64,000 nucleotides of DNA from the NCBI RefSeq assembly GCF_000424985.1, contig NZ_AUKX01000001.1, positions 1-64,000 of the forward strand. Direction: 5' to 3'. Below the pieces are notes generated by a model. It was not told the origin of the DNA. It did not search any database and saw nothing but the letters and a program-made list of their open reading frames with translations. The number at the start of each line of letters is the position of its first letter. The stretch's first letter is position 1. The stretch comes from Arenibacter latericius DSM 15913. GTDB taxonomy: Bacteria > Bacteroidota > Bacteroidia > Flavobacteriales > Flavobacteriaceae. Made by a program: the position numbers and the translations under genes. Positions 62,792-64,000 of the stretch are shown here, piece after piece.

Positions 62792-62822
62792 CAAAGGTAG
62801 GCTTATTTAGACTTATTACAAA
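62792..62822 (-). promoter_or_regulatory. Promoter of the iron-uptake operon
   Basis: On the minus strand TTTG (62822-62819), exactly 19 bases, then TACCTTTG (62799-62792). This is a full match to TTTG-N19-TAnnTTTG, 21 bases before the fbpA ATG. Confidence 0.75.
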
Positions 62823-63021
62823 CAAGAAATGGAGACATTAGGAGTATAGCAATAGCAGTATATAGAATTGATAATTAAAACAGTCGCTTTACAGAATCAA
62901 TTAACCATCTAAACAATCTATATAAAACGATTTCGGAACAGTTTAAGTACTATTAAGCCTTACCTGATAGGCATTAATACTCATAAAAAATGAAAACACT
63001 CACTAGTTTGTAATTCTGATA

Positions 63022-63918
63022 TTACTCACTTTCTTTTTTGAAATTTATCAATACTACTGCGAACAAAATAATTGCAATACCAATCCATTGCAAACTGCTA
63101 ATTTGCTCATTTAAAATCCAATAAGCACTTAAAACGGATACCGGAATTTCTAAGGCAGCAATAATACTCCCGAGGCCCGTACCTATTTTTGGGAATCCCT
63201 TGTTGAATAAGAGTGGCGGAAGAATTGTACCAAAAAGGCCAAGAAAACTACCCCATTTAATAAAGACATTCCAGTTAAATTCCTGTAAAATTTGAAAATT
63301 CCAAAATAACACAATCACCAAAAACCCTCCGTACACTAAATATTGAGTACGCACAAGAATAGGGAGTTGCAAACCCACCCTACTGGTAGAAAACATTACC
63401 CCGGTAAAGCTTAAAGCGGCTAAAAGCCCATATCCAATCCCTTTTAAATGGAGTTCAACATTAGACTCAAAAACCTTCGCGGCCAAAAGGGTTCCTACAA
63501 TAGCCACCAACGCTCCTATTACTTTTTCTTTATTGATTAGTTCACGGGCCATAAAATAATCTAACACCACTCCCATCCAAATCGTCTGCATTAAAAGTAT
63601 AATCCCAACAGATACAGGCACGTATTGAATGGATAAATAATAAAAACTACTGGTAAGCCCTAAGAAGCTTCCAAATAATATTAGTTTCAGCTTAGCCTTT
63701 TTGTTTCTTCCCGCACTATCCGCTTCGGTAGTTCTATTTCTCTTTGAGAATAGGAAGGTGAGCATACTCAATAATAAAACCCCAAACAGATATTGAGCAA
63801 AAGCAAGTCCCCCAGTTCCTAAACCTTGGTTATTAGCATATTTAACAAAAGTGGCCAGTACTCCGTAACTAGAAGCACCAAGAGCGATATATAAAACACC
63901 TTTTAGATGCGTATTCAT
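63022..63918 (-). CDS. EamA/DMT-family membrane transporter
   Basis: The 298-residue protein has ten predicted membrane segments in two EamA halves. Segments start with VLYIALGASSYGVLATFVKYA (about 8-28) and include SVGIILLMQTIWMGVVLDYFMARELINKEKVIGALVAIVGTLLA, the typical end of the first half, and SIIAALEIPVSVLSAYWILNEQISSLQWIGIAIILFAVVLIN in the second. Both halves carry the EamA pattern near their fourth segment. DMT transporters export amino acids or other metabolites; the substrate is not deducible. It is cytoplasm-facing at both ends and transcribed alone, about 250 bases beyond the fbp operon start. No promoter box was identified. Confidence 0.88.
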   Translation of the reverse strand: MNTHLKGVLYIALGASSYGVLATFVKYANNQGLGTGGLAFAQYLFGVLLLSMLTFLFSKRNRTTEADSAGRNKKAKLKLILFGSFLGLTSSFYYLSIQYVPVSVGIILLMQTIWMGVVLDYFMARELINKEKVIGALVAIVGTLLAAKVFESNVELHLKGIGYGLLAALSFTGVMFSTSRVGLQLPILVRTQYLVYGGFLVIVLFWNFQILQEFNWNVFIKWGSFLGLFGTILPPLLFNKGFPKIGTGLGSIIAALEIPVSVLSAYWILNEQISSLQWIGIAIILFAVVLINFKKESE

Positions 63919-64000
63919 TCCTAATCGTATAAATAAATTTAACAGGTAATTTAGTTATGTGCAGCATACAGCGCAGCAAACATAAGCAATCCAACAAACA

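Overview
The window is from a low-GC (roughly 37-40 percent) member of the Bacteroidota, almost certainly the Flavobacteriaceae. Three things in the sequence support this. The tmRNA encodes the tag GENNYALAA. Several promoters fit the Bacteroidota form TTTG-N19-TAnnTTTG, and start codons lack Shine-Dalgarno sequences. Family content also fits: TonB-type outer-membrane barrel, HYC_CC_PP protein, LytS/LytTR pair and a Bacteroidota-type integrase.

Layout. 1-0.95 kb: the end of an IS1595-type insertion sequence has cut a beta-keto-acid cleavage enzyme gene. 1.2-27 kb: a mostly housekeeping stretch with ABC-F protein, YkgJ-type protein, cold-shock protein, TPR protein plus outer-membrane barrel, ftsE, a small exported 36-residue-repeat protein before a LytS/LytTR pair, a four-domain ThuA/sugar dehydrogenase/PKD/cytochrome c lipoprotein, a membrane-anchored degenerate Nudix protein, polyphosphate glucokinase, typA, DinB-like protein, kdsA, a Bor-like lipoprotein, a FAD oxidase and a saccharopine-dehydrogenase-like enzyme. 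27.4-32.05 kb: tmRNA (ssrA) followed by a 4.2 kb island bounded by 21-bp near-identical att repeats. It carries a frameshifted tyrosine integrase and a three-gene hipB-hipS-hipT toxin-antitoxin operon under four operators phased exactly 40 bp apart.

32.5-50.4 kb is the accessory core. First comes a two-gene cassette that looks like a RiPP system: a 135-residue putative precursor with two G-C-x2-C-x-S-G-x-D motifs, directly followed by a DUF692 (MNIO) iron oxidase fused to a DUF2063-like partner domain. After an M81 metallopeptidase lipoprotein there is a run of leaderless proteases and companions: a free prodomain-like protein, a subtilase, a free copy of the subtilase C-terminal domain, an acidic protein, a 1361-residue Cache/P-loop membrane protein, a metzincin, and, convergently, a trypsin-subtilase double protease, an M19-type dipeptidase and a membrane/coiled-coil protein. 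I recognise no named system here. The shared modules suggest one protease-based cascade.

51-64 kb returns to transport: a HYC_CC_PP/CusA/CusC/CusB-type heavy-metal efflux operon, an iron(III) ABC importer (FbpA, FbpB, FbpC) whose ATPase carries an unusual nine-cysteine C-terminal cluster, and an EamA transporter.

The strongest candidates for something undescribed are the MNIO cassette at 32.5-34.4 kb and the protease neighbourhood at 36.9-50.4 kb. No database search was possible, so all family calls rest on motif recognition.
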